Shown: piece after piece, positions 49,752-62,213 of the stretch
Layout of the letters: every line of letters begins with the position of its first letter
Position numbering within the stretch: position 1 is the stretch's first letter
Source of the DNA: Enoplolaimus lenunculus
Lineage: Eukaryota; Nematoda; Enoplea; Enoplida; Thoracostomopsidae
Assembly: GCA_030248215.1 (NCBI GenBank)
Contig: JASANG010001604.1
Location: 62,001-126,000, forward strand
Direction: 5' to 3'
Length of the DNA: 64,000 nt
Notes under the pieces: generated by a model
Databases searched by the model: none
What the model was told of the DNA's origin: nothing
What the model saw: the letters and a program-made list of their open reading frames with translations, nothing else
Made by a program: the position numbers and the translations under genes

Positions 49752-50150
49752 AGTGTAAGCGTGTGAGACATGCTTGCCCATTATGTACACATGAAATGTA
49801 GTGCGTTGCAGTACACAGTACGACACATATAGTCGACGAAACATGTTTTGAGAGACGGGCTACGCGGCGCAGTGGTAGAGCGCTTTCCTCGGGATCCTAA
49901 GGCCGTTAGTTCCAAATACCCATCACCCGTTTTTTCAGCTGCTTAGTTTAAAAGTTTGAAATCCCGATTCCATCCAGCCTAGACTGACACGGGGCTACTC
50001 CGTGAGCGCAATAGTAAATTGCCTCGCTTTGAACACGGTATCCTGTCGAAAATGAGATGGACGGTCAAGAGACGATCTTACTGAAAATTGGGGCAATTAA
50101 AGCATGTGAAAGGTGTTTGTCCGTGTGTATATGCAAATGCTTGGCACTAT
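49752..50150 (+). repeat. tRNA-bearing repeat unit, copy 3
   Basis: GTAAGCGTGTGAGACATGC, the AGTCGACGAAAC word, a tRNA-like core (49,857-49,928, GGCGCAGTGGTAGAGCGC), AGCTGCTTAGTTTAAAAG and TAGTAAATTGCC match the units at 43.2-43.8 kb. At about 50,095 the start of a further unit (AAGCATGTGAAAGG) is visible, so this copy too was once tandem. The tRNA-like core has lost a clear GAC loop. Confidence 0.65.
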
Positions 50151-51301
50151 AAACATATCAGTCAGGTCTCAGACATCGCGAAAAACAATCTAAATTGTCT
50201 GTAATTAACACTAAAGTCTGTGTGCGATTATGTCATTTTGAATACAAGTTAATTCGCATTACTATTTGTGCTGTTTCGTGAATAAAATCGTCACAAAAAA
50301 TTGAATTATTCTTACTTGTGTACTATATTAGTTATGCAAGTTTCGTTTTCTTTCGTGTAAATGAAAAATCAAAAAGTTGCCCATAATTTGTAGACATGTG
50401 AGAAGTTTGAGAGATTTTACCAAATATCGATGAATCTATATAGATTTTGTTGAAATTATGGTAGATTTTACCGATTTTTGTCTCTAAAACAAGTAATTAA
50501 ATCACTTTAGCTTGTAAAACTGTAACATTTTTAAGATATGTCAAATCCTAAACCAGAAAGTTTGCGACAGCGTTCAGCTTATTATAAATTCTAAAATTTG
50601 AGAACTAAATTATAGCTAACATATTGCAGTAGTTTTGCATTTCGTAACTTAAATGCCTATGCTCACGGATCTCAAAAATTATAGGAGATTTTTGAATTAC
50701 ACCAACAACTTAGCAGATTAAAGCCAAACATTAATGCTGAGGGCACAAACTTATAAACCTAAGGCAATGGTTACCTCACGGAGTGTACATAAAATGCTGA
50801 CCTTATAATTTATTACTACAGTAAGTTTTATATTAGAAAAACCCTGCGCGTTTTATAGCGGCTCCTATATATTTCTATGAACTGTTTGGCGGATACTTGT
50901 TTCCGGCTCAAAGACAGCTAATAATTAAAATATTACGTTTTGAAATGTTTTATGAATGGTTTTGTCGGAAACCGCCGCTTCTCATAGCTTTATTGTCACT
51001 TTCTGGTTATATGCCATAAATTTGAGTGCGATTGATTGAATAAAAACTGTAAGAAAAAATTTACTCTGATCGACCCAACAAATGTCTAAACATACTCGTA
51101 AAATACAGACGAAATATTGTTCATTTCAAAACTTTAAACGCAGTTTTTTATCGACGAAATTTAACCATTTGATATTGTTTATTGTGAGCAGGGTTTCCTT
51201 CGACCATAGGGGACCTCGATAAATCAGAAGCGGTCTGAGCGAATTACATTGGGGGCGTCGTTTGATTGTATATATGGGGGCCCCACCGTTTGACTCTTCT
51301 T

Positions 51302-51547
51302 ACAAGTTGTTAAAGTGCCCCTAACCGAGCCATAGAAAAAGATATGTTTTGAAAATATATTTGATGTGTAACGTGTAAAGTTTAGAAACAAGGGACTCGA
51401 ACAAATTTTCAAAGTTAAATTCATGTACTACCTTTTTTCACAAAAATCGGGCTTATTTTCCAGGACAGCATATTTCAGATAGCCAAAAAAGTTTTGGCGG
51501 TCACAAGCAAGCTGTGATGTGTCACAGAGAAACATATTCACAGCTTT
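51302..51547 (+). repeat. left arm of a 246-bp inverted repeat
   Basis: Base-by-base comparison with the inverse of 52,181-52,426 shows only two differences that I can find (CCGAGCC versus CCGGGCC, and TAACGTG versus TAACATG). The sequence is non-coding. The outer end is ACAAGTTGTTAAAGTGCCCC and the inner end CATATTCACAGCTTT. Confidence 0.93.
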
Positions 51548-52180
51548 GGGCGGCCATAAATCAAACAGTATTATATTTGATGTTTTCCTTCGGTTAAAAA
51601 GAAATTTGACAATGTAATCGCTTTATTTCATGATAAAATTTTGAAGAACCCTTGTGAAGTCTGCGTACCTGAATTGTACTGGCAAAGTGCAATATTTTCT
51701 GAAACTTTATATATTCGTTTATAATTTTGCGTAATTTAGCATTCGTTTACAGCATGAACCAGGAAGGAACCGTAGGTTAAAATACCGGAGTCAGAGTTGA
51801 ACCAAAATTTGCCTTAGTCGGAGAGGTCGATTTTATGCCGGAGACGAAGGCTTACGTCGCATTATACTGTGCTATGAACAATGGGCCACTCAAAAACAAA
51901 GGTTAAGATTTCGATAAAACTAAAGTTGATTATAAAGCTTCATACTGCCATCTATGTTTGTAAATTATCATTTTTGTATAAAATCCACACAGGGTTAGAA
52001 ATTTGTGCCGTGAATAATGGCACTTATTTGTGCCAGTAGTAGTAAATAGGTAAACATTTGTTTCATGGTGCTTGAATAAGATGAAAATCACATCTCCACA
52101 TCGCATGTTCAAAGCGTCTATCCCCATGAGTCATTTTTTTGCGATAATGGGTAATTCAGAAAATTACGAAACTATCAAAC
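51548..52180 (+). other. 633-bp spacer of the inverted repeat
   Basis: AT-rich spacer between the two arms with a GGAGTCAGAG / GGAGACGAAGG patch near 51,785-51,850. No transposase-like frame is present. Confidence 0.7.
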
Positions 52181-52426
52181 AAAGCTGTGAATATGTTTCT
52201 CTGTGACACATCACAGCTTGCTTGTGACCGCCAAAACTTTTTTGGCTATCTGAAATATGCTGTCCTGGAAAATAAGCCCGATTTTTGTGAAAAAAGGTAG
52301 TACATGAATTTAACTTTGAAAATTTGTTCGAGTCCCTTGTTTCTAAACTTTACATGTTACACATCAAATATATTTTCAAAACATATCTTTTTCTATGGCC
52401 CGGTTAGGGGCACTTTAACAACTTGT
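52181..52426 (-). repeat. right arm of the 246-bp inverted repeat
   Basis: Inverse of 51,302-51,547 at about 99% identity. The pair could be a foldback or long-TIR transposon, or a recent inverted duplication. I see no convincing direct duplication immediately outside the arms. Confidence 0.93.
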
Positions 52427-52508
52427 TTCACAACTTTACAAAAGTAACTTTGTTCTGATACGGGTATAGATACAGAAAAGATCGAACAACAAACAAAATT
52501 GAATTGAT

Positions 52509-52893
52509 ACTAACTTACCAAGATTATTAAGTCACTTATAACCACTAACTTACCAAGATTATTAAGTCACTCATAACCACTAACTTACCAAGATTATTAA
52601 GTCACTCATAACCACTATCTTACCAAGATTATTAAGTCACTCATAACCACTAACTTACCAAGATTATTAAGTCACTCATAACCACTAACTTACCAAGATT
52701 ATTAAGTCACTCATAACCACTAACTTACCAAGATTATTAAGTCACTCATAACCACTAAGTTACCAAGATTATTAAGTCACTCATAACCACTAACTTACCA
52801 AGATTATTAAGTCACTCATAACCACTAACTTACCAAGATTATTAAGTCACTCATAACCACTAACTTACCAAGATTATTAAGTCACTCATAACC
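52509..52893 (+). repeat. 35-bp minisatellite, about 11 copies
   Basis: Head-to-tail units TAACTTACCAAGATTATTAA plus GTCACTCATAACCAC, nearly identical throughout; the first unit has CTTATAACC and single units vary at one position. It lies about 80 bp right of the 246-bp inverted repeat. Confidence 0.97.
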
Positions 52894-53364
52894 GATGCAC
52901 CAACCCCACCAATTATTATTTTAATCCATCCGCATTCATGATAGTTTGCTCTACCTAGCTATGTATATTCCTCTTTTAAAACAATTTTCTTTACAGATTT
53001 TAAAAAAGTCAACGCACAATATGACGAAAAACCAGATAATGTAGCATCAACTGTTGCATAACAATACGCTAAGCCAACACACTAGGCAATGCTGAAAAAA
53101 TAATTGTTGGCTCTATGCACCGGGGCTGCGTTGTTTTATAGTTTACTTCGACGCCGTTTATCTGAGTCAAAATACGAAGAAAATTTGCACAAAAATTAGA
53201 GCAAATTTTCGCCTAGTTTGCTGCTACAGAATTTGAATGGAACCTGTCATTGTATGTAGTAAGCTTATAGTATGATGTTGCTACATGCGATAAATTATAC
53301 ATATCTAAACTAGCTGCATGAAAATATGAACGATTTTTAGAATCAAAAATTTTGGGTAAAACAT

Positions 53365-53522
53365 ATTATAAAATAATATAATAATAATAATAATAATAAA
53401 ATAATAATAATAAAAATAATAAATAAATAAAAATAAATAAATAAATAAATAAAATAAATAAAATAAATAAAATAAAATAAATAAAAAATAAATAATAAAT
53501 AAAATAATAATAATAATAATAA
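53365..53522 (+). repeat. (ATA)n/(ATAA)n low-complexity tract
   Basis: About 155 bp of AATAAT and AAATAAAT repeats. A minus-strand frame through it encodes only Ile/Phe/Tyr/Leu and is an artefact. Confidence 0.95.
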
Positions 53523-55125
53523 GAGACACTACCGTGTCCTTATGATATCGAGAGATACTGTATAGTTGTTTTCGTTAATTCTAAATTTTACACATTTCCA
53601 AATGATTGCATTGAAAGCGAAAGAGGTTACCAAACAACGAACAATGCTGCAATAACGTATCTCTGAGCGTGGCGAACATTGTAAACTTATACTAAGCACC
53701 AAGTTTTATACAGTTGGTCTTTGAAAATTGCTGATACGCACAAGCCTATTTTTTCGGATAATCAACCAGTTTTGAAATTGAACACAAATTTTTAAGTTTA
53801 CGCGTACTTACGTTTGTTTTATTTTCTTAAACCCGAAAAACGGAATTCGGAATTTAATTACCTTGGATTACATAAATGTCATTATTTCGTCTGGGCTTTA
53901 AATGTTGAGTGTCATGAAATGTAAACTTGTGTCCAAGTTTCAACACAATTCTTCTGGATACAACTTTAGACAAAAATGTGGTTTTTCAACCTCCATCCAA
54001 CTTTGCGACTAGTCTCTGGTTATAAGCGACTGGTAACAACCTTTTGGTAAATCAAAATATATATTGTTTGGCTTGTATATAATATGGGAGTCATTTTATA
54101 ATGGGGGGGGGGCTTTGACCAGAACAAATAGCAGGTGGCCCTTACGAAACAACCCGGCTTACAGAAACTACTCTGCATTAATGGACTCTCAGTTCACTTA
54201 GGAATTTTTGTGCATTATTGCGTAGATGGATATATATAATAATTGTGATGTCATCAGCAGACCCATTAAACATATCGTTGATGACTGCTACGTAAAATGG
54301 TGGGGACCGTGGGCAAATGCAAGGGGGCAGGCAAGATATTCCCACGAAATTTTAAGACTCAATATAAATAGGCACTGTTACTTCCATTTGAATAATCGCA
54401 GGATTCTAAAAGGTTCAAAAAATTTTCCTCGCTCGCTATACTCGATCATAAAAACTGCAATAGAATATAACAAACCGAAATGAAACCTTTGTGTACGACC
54501 CCAAACGGCGACATAAACGAACGCTAAAATTTTTAAATTTAATAGTTTTGCGTATATTTTATTTGGCAAAATGGGGCGAACATTTTGTTTCTGGTCACTT
54601 GTATAGTTATGATTTGTGCCATTGATTTACAAAATAAATGATGCATCTTGAATGTATTGCTATGATGGGTGTTCAGTAAGCACTTAACTGCTGTTTTTGT
54701 TAATATGTTTTAAATTTTTACCGGTTTTGATATATAATCAGGTAAAAGTACATGTTGAGGTAATGTAAGGGTTTTAACATTTTAAATCCAACACGTCTGT
54801 GCTCCTCATAACTCAGTGACCGCTGCCTCGTAGAGTTTGAGAAGCTATCAAAAATCGTTGAGCAACCACGATGTTGCATTCCATAAGCTACAAAACCTAC
54901 AAAATTTTGTTTTCCCACTAATTTGGTTGGTATCAAGCTCTGAAACATTAAGAACTAAATACAACTGGCGAATATTTCAATTAAATAGCTTATGAAAATA
55001 TATGTAGAAGCCAAAGCCGAGAGTTTCACATCGGACAAGTCCAATTCAGAATTTGACTGAATCATCGGCTTGAGCTACACTATATATGAAGAGTTCGAAT
55101 ACGCCGTAAGGAACCCATTTTACAA
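53523..55125. other. intergenic, no feature recognised
   Basis: AT-rich. A G-run at about 54,104 is unremarkable. An 85-codon plus frame at 54,226 shows no domain. Confidence 0.45.
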
Positions 55126-55134
55126 AGAAGCGTA

Positions 55135-55299
55135 CAGGCCTGTAGCCAGCTCACCTTATGCTAGGGGTGGGGCTAAAAAATTTTCAGGAGTGGCAATTAA
55201 AGTTTTTCAATGACTTACAAGCAAGGTTGCAAATCTTCTAGGGGCCAAAATGTTTCCAGATGGGGGCTGAGCCCCCATGGCCCCTTCGCTACGGGCCTA
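55135..55299 (+). mobile_element. hAT family A MITE with perfect target duplication
   Basis: A 165-bp copy from CAGGCCTGTAGCCAGCTCAC to CTACGGGCCTA, with the AATGACTTACAAGCAAGG core. It is flanked by the perfect 8-bp duplication GAAGCGTA (55,127-55,134, 55,300-55,307), which defines the family ends. Confidence 0.93.
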
Positions 55300-55613
55300 G
55301 AAGCGTAACAATGAAGCAAAAATAAAAGCAATCTTTGACGTAAAACTATATGATGTAATACGGTCATCGGATATCGCATAAAAGTAAATTCGTGTAACTT
55401 TTTCTTCATTTTTCATAAGCAAAGAAGATACCCACAACCCACCCATATGGCAGAGATGTAACCTGATCGGCAGTATCTACTGTGGAAAAGAAACACTTAC
55501 GGACACCAATTTTTCATTATATACCTAAAGACTTTCCCAATGTAACAAAATTACCTAAATATCTTTAGCATGACGATGCTATATGAAATATATCTATATG
55601 TATATCTCGTATT

Positions 55614-55894
55614 CCAATCTGCTATTCAGGCCAATTACCAATTGACCTAGGCCAGTTTGCTTTTTTGAGCAAATAGCAGATGGCCTACTCCAAATACCGA
55701 TTGTAAGATGCACCAAAACAGCAGTGTTGTAAAACCAACGTTGATTGGTTAACGGTATTCAGTCTGTTTAATTAATCAAATCTGATTGGTTTATTTTACA
55801 AGTTTAACAGCAGTTCAGCCTAGTCGAAATTACTATTACGCAAAATAGCAGATTGGCCTAGGCCAATTAGCAATTGGCCTGAATAATAGATTGG
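55614..55894 (+). mobile_element. palindromic MITE with ~50-bp inverted ends
   Basis: The left end CCAATCTGCTATTCAGGCCA continues through ACCTAGGCCAGTTTGCT and is mirrored by AGCAGATTGGCCTAGGCC and CCTGAATAATAGATTGG at the right. The words CAGGCCAATT and GGCCTAGGCC recur within each arm. No coding content, and target duplications are unclear. Confidence 0.72.
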
Positions 55895-56425
55895 CCTACG
55901 ACATATACAGCAGACATAAGTATAAGTATCTGTCCCGCTACCAGGAATTTTTAACAGAAACGCAATGGATATGTTTTAAAATAGGAAAAAAGCAATTTTC
56001 TACCATAAAGTTTTTTGAATGCTGCCGATAAATTTTTCGCTGGTCGAAAGGAAAAGATATCATCCTTGTTCGAGCCCCTCCCCTCCCTACCGTATTTGCA
56101 GATAAATACGTATCTATAATACTGCAATGGAAAACCAATCAAAAATGGATTGAATTTCATTTCGTGCTGCATTGCAAAAAATGTGGAATTTATTATTAAC
56201 AAATTGTACAAACAAGATTTTGGACAGAGTGAAGCTTGAAACTACTTTTTAAATGTTTACATTTGTGCCTTCAGGTTGCGTTGAGGTTATTTTGAGTTTC
56301 ATGAAATATTTTTAAAATTTAGTTCCAGTTTTTGCATGAAACAATTTGTGCTGTTTTAGTGTTTGCTGAAGGTGTATTGCTGGTAGCGCTTGGTATTTGT
56401 TAGTATTTTTAACGCACATAAAGCT

Positions 56426-56594
56426 CGGGCCCGCAGCCAAGAGGAGGGGGGCAGGGGGCTCAGCCCTTCTTGTAATAATATTGGCCCCCCTAGAAAAATT
56501 TCAACTTTGCTTGGAACTCATTGAAAATCCTCGAATTCCCCTCCTGAAAATTTTTAGCCCCCCCCCCTAGTAAGGTGAGCTGGCTACGGGCCTG
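56426..56594 (-). mobile_element. hAT family A MITE, minus orientation
   Basis: The minus strand reads CAGGCCCGTAGCCAGCTCAC … core AATGAGTTCCAAGCAAAG … GCTGCGGGCCCG, full length (169 bp). Flanking bases ATAAAGCT and TTATAGCT (offset by two) may be a decayed duplication. Confidence 0.85.
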
Positions 56595-56599
56595 AATTA

Positions 56600-59500
56600 T
56601 AGCTTTTGGTTTAGTCTTAATTGTTGTCTGTAGGTTGTAAAACGATGCGAAAGTTGCAAGGTTACATAAGGTGCACTCTCTATGAATATCCCTCTTCATA
56701 ATTGCTGTTTGCTTTCCAGAAATTAACACCCCTATTGTCAAATGTGTGAAGCACGGTATCATCACCAGTTGCGGATAAGTCTTAGGAATTGCGAATTAGT
56801 AAATGCTGATGTTTGGAATTCAGCATTTTTTCGCATTCATTTTGTTCTGCTTCTGCTACAATTTTGAGCTTCCCAACCAGAGACGGATCCAAAAATTTGT
56901 GACGGCCTCAATTCGTCTAAAAATATGCCACAGTTAAAAGCATTCAGTATCGTTATGCGGCGAAAAATACTGATACCTATACCCTGGTTTTACCGATGCT
57001 GATATCGACATATCGATTCAACACTAACACATATATGAAAATGGCTTTTTGTCTTGGGTCAGACACTACAAATGATTATTCTGTACTACTGATGGTGTAT
57101 TCTGCTCTATTACTCCACAATTGCAAACTGGTCGTTGCTGGCACAAATTAAACGCCAAATCCTAGTTTTTGTTTACCACCATCATGCTGTTTCTAAGAGT
57201 CCCGGTGGGAATTTGACACAATTGTTGAGAAGTGTTAAATTTGATTTCATTGTATGGTTGGCTTGGTATTTTTCACGATTATTTGTTGTGGTGACGAGAA
57301 TCACGTTATGCCAAACCTGTATACTGCCAAGATGTGAACGTGTCGATTGAATGTAAGCAACGGTGTTGAAAATGGACGTAAGTTTCACCTGTTCTGAAAA
57401 GGTACTATGCAAAATTTACAATCGAACTTACAGGACACCTGCTTAGCATGGTAGGCTCGTGTACATTTTTCCCGACCGTTTTCGAAATTTCCAGATTTTT
57501 GCTTAACTTATGGTTACAATTTGGCCTGCGCTTGGGATTGGGTCTATGATTAGGCGTATTAGCGGAAACTATACCACAGTTGAATTGTACGTTAGATGTA
57601 TCCTGTATGGGGAAAATTTAAACATATCATGCTTATTTTCTATGGAAACGTTTCTGAAGATAAAGTCACAACCTTAAATATATATGATAGCTTATGTGTG
57701 CTAAGTAACCTATCATAATGTTTTGATTGAAGTGATTTTCAAAATATGTATCATTCGATTTGGGTTTGACTGTAAATGGCCAAATTATTTGTGCTCCTTT
57801 GAAAGCAACATAATTTGTTAAAATAGCCCCTCCCTCACTATGAAATCGGTTACTCTTCTATGCCGTACAGGCGTACCCTCCCTAGATTGACTATTTTCGT
57901 ATAGTATCTCCTCAAATGATATTTTAATTGCAAGTTGTTTTCCTCACAGTAAAAGAAAAAGTTATTTTGCAGTGAACACGCAGTTAAAAAGTTGCGCGCA
58001 AAGAAATAAAAATACAGACGACTTGAAAGCGGTCGGCGATTTTGTGGTGGGTAACAACAGTGAAAAACAGCTGAAATTGAATAAAAACACTAAGCCATAT
58101 TTAAAACTATTTTTAAATTTTTTTAAGTATTTTGCGGTGTTTTAGTTTTTATTAATAAAGTAGTGAAGAATAAAGACAATACAACTTGCCGTTGCTGTGT
58201 TAGCGCGGTTGCGTTGCTCATTGAGATGCAACATGAATGAGTCTGTAATCAGCTGTTCATGTAGCGAACTGGTTCCGAAAAATACCTGCGAATTTAAGCC
58301 TATGAATGTGTTAAGTGCCCGTATTCTTAAATGTGAGCGGCACCAATCAACCAACAGTTGTTGATAGATCTTTCAACTTTAGAACTAACAAATTCATAGC
58401 ATTAAAATTTAGCAAAATTTTCATGTTTAGCGTTGCACTTGACTACTGATTTTGATGTCTGTAATTGCCAGAGGCCGAATCCAAAGGGGTGCAGGGGCAC
58501 CCTTCAGAAAGTTTTTTAATGATAAAATGGTAAGGTCTCGTTCCTACCTTGTAATTATTTACTTTTGTACCGTCAAATTTGCGTTTGGCGTTTTTTACTA
58601 TTCACCTATGATATTTGCTGAGCACAGTTGATAACAGAGTTGTTTGTTTTCCGAAAAAAAGTATGACGGAAAAAAATGATTTTTTTTCGATTTTTTTCCG
58701 GAAAAAATGAAAAACATGAAAAAAATCATTCTTTGTCTGAGTGATCGGTTAGCTTACCCTTAGCCGTCGTTTGCCCAAAAATGCTTGCATGTTGAAAGTT
58801 TTGCATATTTGAGCTTCTGATGACATCCTCTGATCATTCCATGCCCAAATCCGAATTTTTGAAAAATTAGATTTTTAAGGCCACAAGTTCAGCCCCCTGG
58901 GACCCAAAAGTTTTTTTGATAAGTTGGACAAATTATATATCGCTAACTCGTTAGGCAGAAGTCTGATTGGAAGATGTTTAACAATATTTGTCTTACCTCC
59001 GAAACCTGTGTCAAACGGTATATAATTTGTACAGTATTTTGTCAACATAATTTTGAGTCCAAAGGATGAATTTGGGACCTTAAAGTTCGAATTTTTTACA
59101 AATTTATGTTGTGGCATGGAATAACCAGAGGAGGTCACCAGAACGTCAGAAACTCATAAGTGGAGCGAGCTAAAGAAGTCACACTTTTTTTGTAAGTATA
59201 TATTAAATTCCAATATACTTTTGCGTTTTTGTGACATCGAAGCCACCAAAATTGCTGCAACCTCGCGAGCAAAGCGAGGTTGAAGCTAGACGTATTGTTA
59301 GCCCATGAAAAAAAGACTTCGAACAGGCTTTAGAAAAATTCTTCTGGATCGTAAAAGTCAAATAAAAACTTGAAACAAATTAAATTATTCCTTCCCGAAC
59401 TTAAATTCTGGCTACGGCCTTGACCGTAGTTGGCTGAAATTGTTTGCGACGACCAGTTTGCTAAATGCTTTCAGATATAAGGTAAGCCTCCAAAGCTGCC

Positions 59501-62210
59501 AATAATGTACACAATACACATACGAAATGTCAGTGATTGAAAAAAATCTGAAATCATTTCTCTTTCGTGAAAGTTTTCATGAAAATTCGTTTAAGTAGAG
59601 TTAGAAGCTGACGCTGGCGTTTTTTCAACTGCATTACACAAAACAACTTTTTTGCAGCATTTTTTGCATGACAATTGCAAGTTTTTACACCGATTATTGT
59701 GGCATAACATTATGCTACTGTTACATTGTTAAATATAAAGCTGAAAACACACATGATAGGTAATTTTGGCATCATCCCTACCGGGGTGGAGCATTACTTA
59801 ACCGGGCCATGAGGCCGCTCGTGAAGTGAAGCAAAAATAACGATCAAACAAATTTCTCTATGCAAAATTTTCCATTGTGGAAACACTCGTTACGTGCCCT
59901 TTGTAGTCGCAGGCCCTGAGGCCACGGCTTCAAAAGCTTCCATTGTGATCCGTTCCTGGTTCCTTCAACAATTTTAATTATTGTACTAACATCTTCGTGT
60001 AAATAAACGATGAGCAAAGTTTGTTCTTCTCAGATTTATTTTGCGATCTCAATGTTAAAAAATTTTGCAACCACATTGACCAGTTAAATATAATTTTTAA
60101 CGCATTGCTTCGGCGCTTTTTGAATATTAATTTTAACTTCAATACGAAAACGGTTGAAACTTCAAGTTTTTAAGACGAGACAACAGTCTGCACAATTATA
60201 TTTCTGCAATAATCTCATATATGTTTCAACGGTGTCAAATTTCTTTCTCAGCTCTTCTCGACATTTCAAAATTTGTCGCCAAAATTTTCTCTGTTTTATA
60301 AAAATTATTTTTTTCTTACAAAATTTGACCTTGGTTGCTATTTCAGTCAGCAATTTGTTCGTCGTTTTTAGCTAATATTTGGTTAAACGATTTTGTATGA
60401 ACCTAAAACCCAATGCGTTTGCAGGCAATGTCAGAAACACAAATTTGTCGTAATATTTTTCAATTTTCTGTTTCGTCATGTAGCTTCAAGCGGTAAGTCC
60501 GATTTTTAATTTTAGAAGATTGGAGTTGTTTTTAATTGTTGACATAACGGCATATTTTGCTTGTTGGTTTATATTTAAAATTTTTGTATTTTCCGCAAAA
60601 CGCAAAAATTCAATATTGTCGTTTGTTATAAATTCATCGTTTTGTATAGAAGGTTAAAAATTGACAGGAACTGGTTTTATTTTGGTCCAAGTTTTTCCTT
60701 CACATTTCTACAATATATAATATGGCTAGAGTTGGTTTAACCTGAAGGATAATCTGACATCAACTTGACAAAGTTGAGCTGTTATGTGACGTTTACGATA
60801 GGATTAGAGGTGTAACAAGAATTTGGGAATGAGGGTTACGTTCTATAAATAATATTCAAAGGGGTGGGGACCTGTGCTAGCGAGTGACGTACTTGCTAAT
60901 GGTCGCGGGGCAAAAATATCAAAGTTGGAATTAAACCCCTAGGTTCTCAGTAGCATAATTTCTTGAGGTTGTCATATTTTAGCAAATGTTTCAGTTTTTC
61001 CTGTAATTTCTTGTTATCGTTTGTACACGGTTAAAATAGACGTGAAGCGGTTTTATTCTTTAATTTTTATACCAAATATTTCTTTCAAATTTATATTACA
61101 ACATTGAAACCTTAAAATGTTTAACTTATAACTCAACTTTACTTCAGCTACATTGGGTGTTTTAAAAATTATTCGACTTTGTTGAAGTGTTGAAATTTAC
61201 CAAATACGTGTCTTGTACTGCAGACGGTCGAAGCCAACGCACATGATATTTTTAACCAATTAAACGTTAAACAGATTGAACTGGCAGTAAAGCAAAGAGA
61301 TCGAAATGCCAGAAGATACTTTTGAACTCAATTATAGTAATTTAAATCTAATGTATGTCCAGTTTTGAATGTCAGAATTATCGAATTTGTATATTTTATT
61401 ATCCTGATTGAAAAGTGAACCAAGACAAGATATGATGTGTAAAAATATTTAAGGTTAATAGTAACTAAGACGGTTTTGCAATTAAATCGCCGACTAGGGA
61501 TTGAAGTCTGCGATTTGGCATATTGTTCTGATATCAAATTGCACCCTATATTTGCTACGCGAGGCGTACGTTGCCCAAACTAGGCTTTCCCCGTGTGTCT
61601 GCATTCAGCTTCCTGTTTTGATTATCCGATTTCAAGATTACACCGTTTAAATAATTAAAGCGATACGATTGCCAAAGACGAACACTTAGTGGGTGTAGAC
61701 CTACTTGAACCGCAAAGAAACTTGATGCTCACGGTAGCTGCTTTAAAATTGTCTAATAAATACCACCAAATAACCTAGAATCCAAAATTACAATTATGTT
61801 TACACGAACGTCGTGAACGATGCCCTAGTACGCTTTGGGAGGAAATTGTCCATGACAGGTATTTGGGGATATAGAGGGTTGTCCATGAGAACCAGTTATA
61901 GGATTTTTGAGTAGTGGCTTATGTTTCCGTTTGATCACTTCGAGTGCTAATTTGTGTTTCAGGAACTTTATTTTAATAAAAAGCTATAAATCTAATACTG
62001 AAGCATGTGCAAATATAATTGGTTCATTTCAAACGGCTAACACGACGTTTACCTTTTGTTAACAGTTGTTTAAAGATAAATATTCCACCTGTACCCGGCT
62101 GGATTCCTTGTGCTCCTAGTGTAACCCACTGCGTGACTATTACAAATCAAGTGTCACCTCGATCTTCGGTAACACCAAATTCAGCATAGTTATTACTTGC
62201 CAAATTCGAG
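56600..62210. other. intergenic upstream of slit, no gene recognised
   Basis: About 5.6 kb with short frames only. A small hairpin CCTCGCGAGCAAAGCGAGG lies at 59,260-59,279. The slit promoter and any 5' non-coding exons should lie in the right part, but I cannot place them. Confidence 0.45.
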
Positions 62211-62213
62211 AAA

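Noticed and set aside
49617-49844. Minus-strand frame with an RLRLRLRLR tail, and the similar plus frame at 63,419-63,601
   Set aside because: The alternating Arg-Leu is what CTTAGG repeats encode; it is MITE sequence, not a protein.
53305-53529. A minus-strand frame rich in Ile, Phe, Tyr and Leu resembling a membrane protein
   Set aside because: It is a translation of an (ATA)n/(ATAA)n simple repeat.
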